Shown here piece by piece: positions 62,945-64,000 of a DNA stretch of 64,000 nucleotides. Position 1 is the stretch's first letter, and every line of letters begins with the position of its first letter. The notes under the pieces are model-generated. The model saw nothing but the letters and a program-made list of their open reading frames with translations. It had not been told where the DNA came from and searched no databases. The position numbers and the translations under genes are program-made. The DNA comes from Thiomargarita sp. (GTDB lineage: Bacteria > Pseudomonadota > Gammaproteobacteria > Beggiatoales > Beggiatoaceae): the NCBI GenBank assembly GCA_020721005.1, contig DYNP01000006.1:98200-162199 (forward strand), in the 5' to 3' direction.

Positions 62945-63940
62945 ATGTCTACGCATCCGAAACAGTTCAGTTTGACTATTCCTTCTCAGATGGCGGGGTA
63001 TCGCTTGGATAAAGCCTTGGCTGAATTGTTACCCGACTATTCGCGCTCCCGTCTCCAAGATTGGTTGCAGGCAGGCTATATCCTGATCAATGCAGGTCCC
63101 GCTAAAGGTAAGGAGAAAGTACGAGGTGGGGAACAAGTGCAATTGTCGATTTCGCTCAAGGAGGAAGTGGATTGGCAGGCTCAAGAACAGTCCCTAGAAA
63201 TAATATATGAGGATGAAGCCATATTGGTCATCAACAAACCGGTGGGACTGGTAGTGCATCCAGGAGCAGGGCATCAGGAACATACCTTGGTCAACGCATT
63301 GTTATATTATGCCCCAGAATTGGTACATTTGCCACGGGCGGGACTGGTGCACCGTTTAGATAAGGATACCAGTGGGTTGTTGGTCGTGGCTCGCAACTGG
63401 TCTGCTCATGCCCAATTGATAGCCCAATTACAGTCCAAGGAATTTCTTAAGGAATATCAGGCTATTGTGCAGGGGGTGCTGATAGCCGGGGGAACAGTTA
63501 CGGGAGCAATCGGTCGTCATCCCACGCAACGGGTTCGCATGGCAGTAGTGGAGACTGGCAAGGAAGCTGTTACTCATTATCGAGTGATTCAGCGGTATCG
63601 AGCTTATTCCCATATTCAGGTGCGATTGGAGACCGGTCGCACCCATCAGATTCGAGTGCATTTGGCTCATCAAGGTTTTCCCTTGGTTGGAGACTTGACT
63701 TATGGTCGTTTACAGTTGCCGGCTCAAGGCAGTGCCCAATTGTTGCAAGAGCTGCGTAACTTTCGACGCCAGGCCTTACATGCCAGTCGATTGGGATTGT
63801 ATCATCCCCAGTCTAAACAATGGATGGAATGGCAGGCGCCCTTGCCAGAAGATATGCAGCAATTATTGAAGGCGCTCACTTTAGACAAAGCAGATTTTTC
63901 TCTTGCACCGGGCTCTAAATTGAAATTTACAAAACTGTAA
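62945..63940 (+). CDS. rluD: RluD, 23S rRNA pseudouridine synthase
   Basis: A pseudouridine synthase of 331 residues. An S4 domain (about 15-75, YRLDKALAELLPDYSRSRLQ and AGYILINAG) precedes the catalytic domain with AGLVHRLDKDTSGLLVVARN (catalytic Asp about 139), YQAIVQGVLIAGGTVTGAIG, VETGRTHQIRVHLAHQGFPL and VGDLTYGR. RluD makes pseudouridines 1911, 1915 and 1917 in helix 69 of 23S rRNA. An AGGAG sequence lies 8 bases before the ATG. Confidence 0.95.
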   Translation: MSTHPKQFSLTIPSQMAGYRLDKALAELLPDYSRSRLQDWLQAGYILINAGPAKGKEKVRGGEQVQLSISLKEEVDWQAQEQSLEIIYEDEAILVINKPVGLVVHPGAGHQEHTLVNALLYYAPELVHLPRAGLVHRLDKDTSGLLVVARNWSAHAQLIAQLQSKEFLKEYQAIVQGVLIAGGTVTGAIGRHPTQRVRMAVVETGKEAVTHYRVIQRYRAYSHIQVRLETGRTHQIRVHLAHQGFPLVGDLTYGRLQLPAQGSAQLLQELRNFRRQALHASRLGLYHPQSKQWMEWQAPLPEDMQQLLKALTLDKADFSLAPGSKLKFTKL

Positions 63941-63941
63941 A

Positions 63942-64000
63942 ATGTCCAGAATTTTGCTTAAAGATCCGAATTGGCATGTGCAGAATTTTGGAATTGCTTA
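63942..64000 (+). CDS. Start of a gene, perhaps pgeF (YfiH), cut by the window end
   Basis: An open frame begins with ATG at 63942, one base after the rluD stop codon, and runs to the end (MSRILLKDPNWHVQNFGIA). In gammaproteobacteria rluD is usually followed by pgeF (purine nucleoside phosphorylase / laccase-domain protein), whose N-terminus often contains a 'PxWxxPxxVxA' segment; DPNWHVQNFGIA is a loose match. The identification rests mostly on gene order. Confidence 0.4.
   Translation, partial: MSRILLKDPNWHVQNFGIA

Noticed and set aside
1..64000. tRNA, rRNA and CRISPR arrays
   Set aside because: I looked for T-loop motifs, conserved rRNA stretches and regularly spaced direct repeats and found none; the repeats present are hairpins or tandem units without spacers.

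Overview
The window looks like a mid-GC (roughly mid-40s %, by eye) gammaproteobacterial chromosome segment. The support is a complete PilGHIJ-ChpA twitching chemosensory locus, a minor-pilin/PilY1 cluster, the metXW pair, an ilvE-zinc finger-waaF-kdsB block, ccmI/ccmH and ampD. The many palindromic interspersed repeats, including one built on GTAGAGACGCGATTAATCGC that I associate from memory with filamentous sulfur bacteria and cyanobacteria, point to something like the Beggiatoaceae/Thiotrichales. That placement is inference. A lone fhcB (formylmethanofuran dehydrogenase subunit B) hints at tetrahydromethanopterin-type C1 metabolism elsewhere in the genome. I saw no tRNA, rRNA, CRISPR array or transposase.

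Layout. 0-10.2 kb (all minus): pilG-pilH-pilI-pilJ, a ChpA kinase split into two genes, and a ChpC-like CheW protein. Together these form the pathway that steers type IV pili. 11-21.4 kb (all minus): fimT, a chimeric small prepilin made by a 266-bp tandem duplication, pilV, pilW, pilX, a very large pilY1 and a pilE-like pilin. This is the pilus priming and tip complex that the Chp system would control. 21.7-34 kb: a tandem-domain glycosyltransferase, a cupin, metWX, kdsB, waaF, a CHCC zinc-finger protein, ilvE, a methyltransferase-acetyltransferase fusion, a lytic transglycosylase, fhcB and a membrane protein with a voltage-sensor-like segment. 34-42 kb: ccmI/ccmH, then a TerY-P-type protein kinase, an orphan DNA methyltransferase, a PP2C phosphatase, ampD, a TauE/SafE-family protein and speE. 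42-45.5 kb: a P-type calcium-ATPase and a TerD-like protein. 45.6-51.7 kb: a second chemosensory set (cheY-cheA-cheW-mcp). 52-58.4 kb: an ATP-grasp/alpha-E fusion, a response regulator-histidine kinase, a glycosyltransferase and rlmJ. 58.9-64 kb: a methionine-rich coiled-coil membrane protein, an alanine/sodium symporter, a secreted repeat protein, rluD and probably the first codons of pgeF.

The most interesting items are: (1) the kinase/DNA-methyltransferase/PP2C cluster with a TerD-like gene and a Ca2+ pump nearby, a possible variant of Ter-type stress or defence systems without the vWA partner; (2) the chimeric prepilin created by a precise tandem duplication; (3) a ~2090-residue PilY1 with four inserted copies of a beta-rich domain and an alanine-rich coiled coil; (4) the split chpA with interspersed repeats at the break; and (5) a family of hairpin elements with ends TAGACCTCTTGCAAAAGT, one 77-bp copy of which supplies the likely Shine-Dalgarno sequence of a glycosyltransferase gene.
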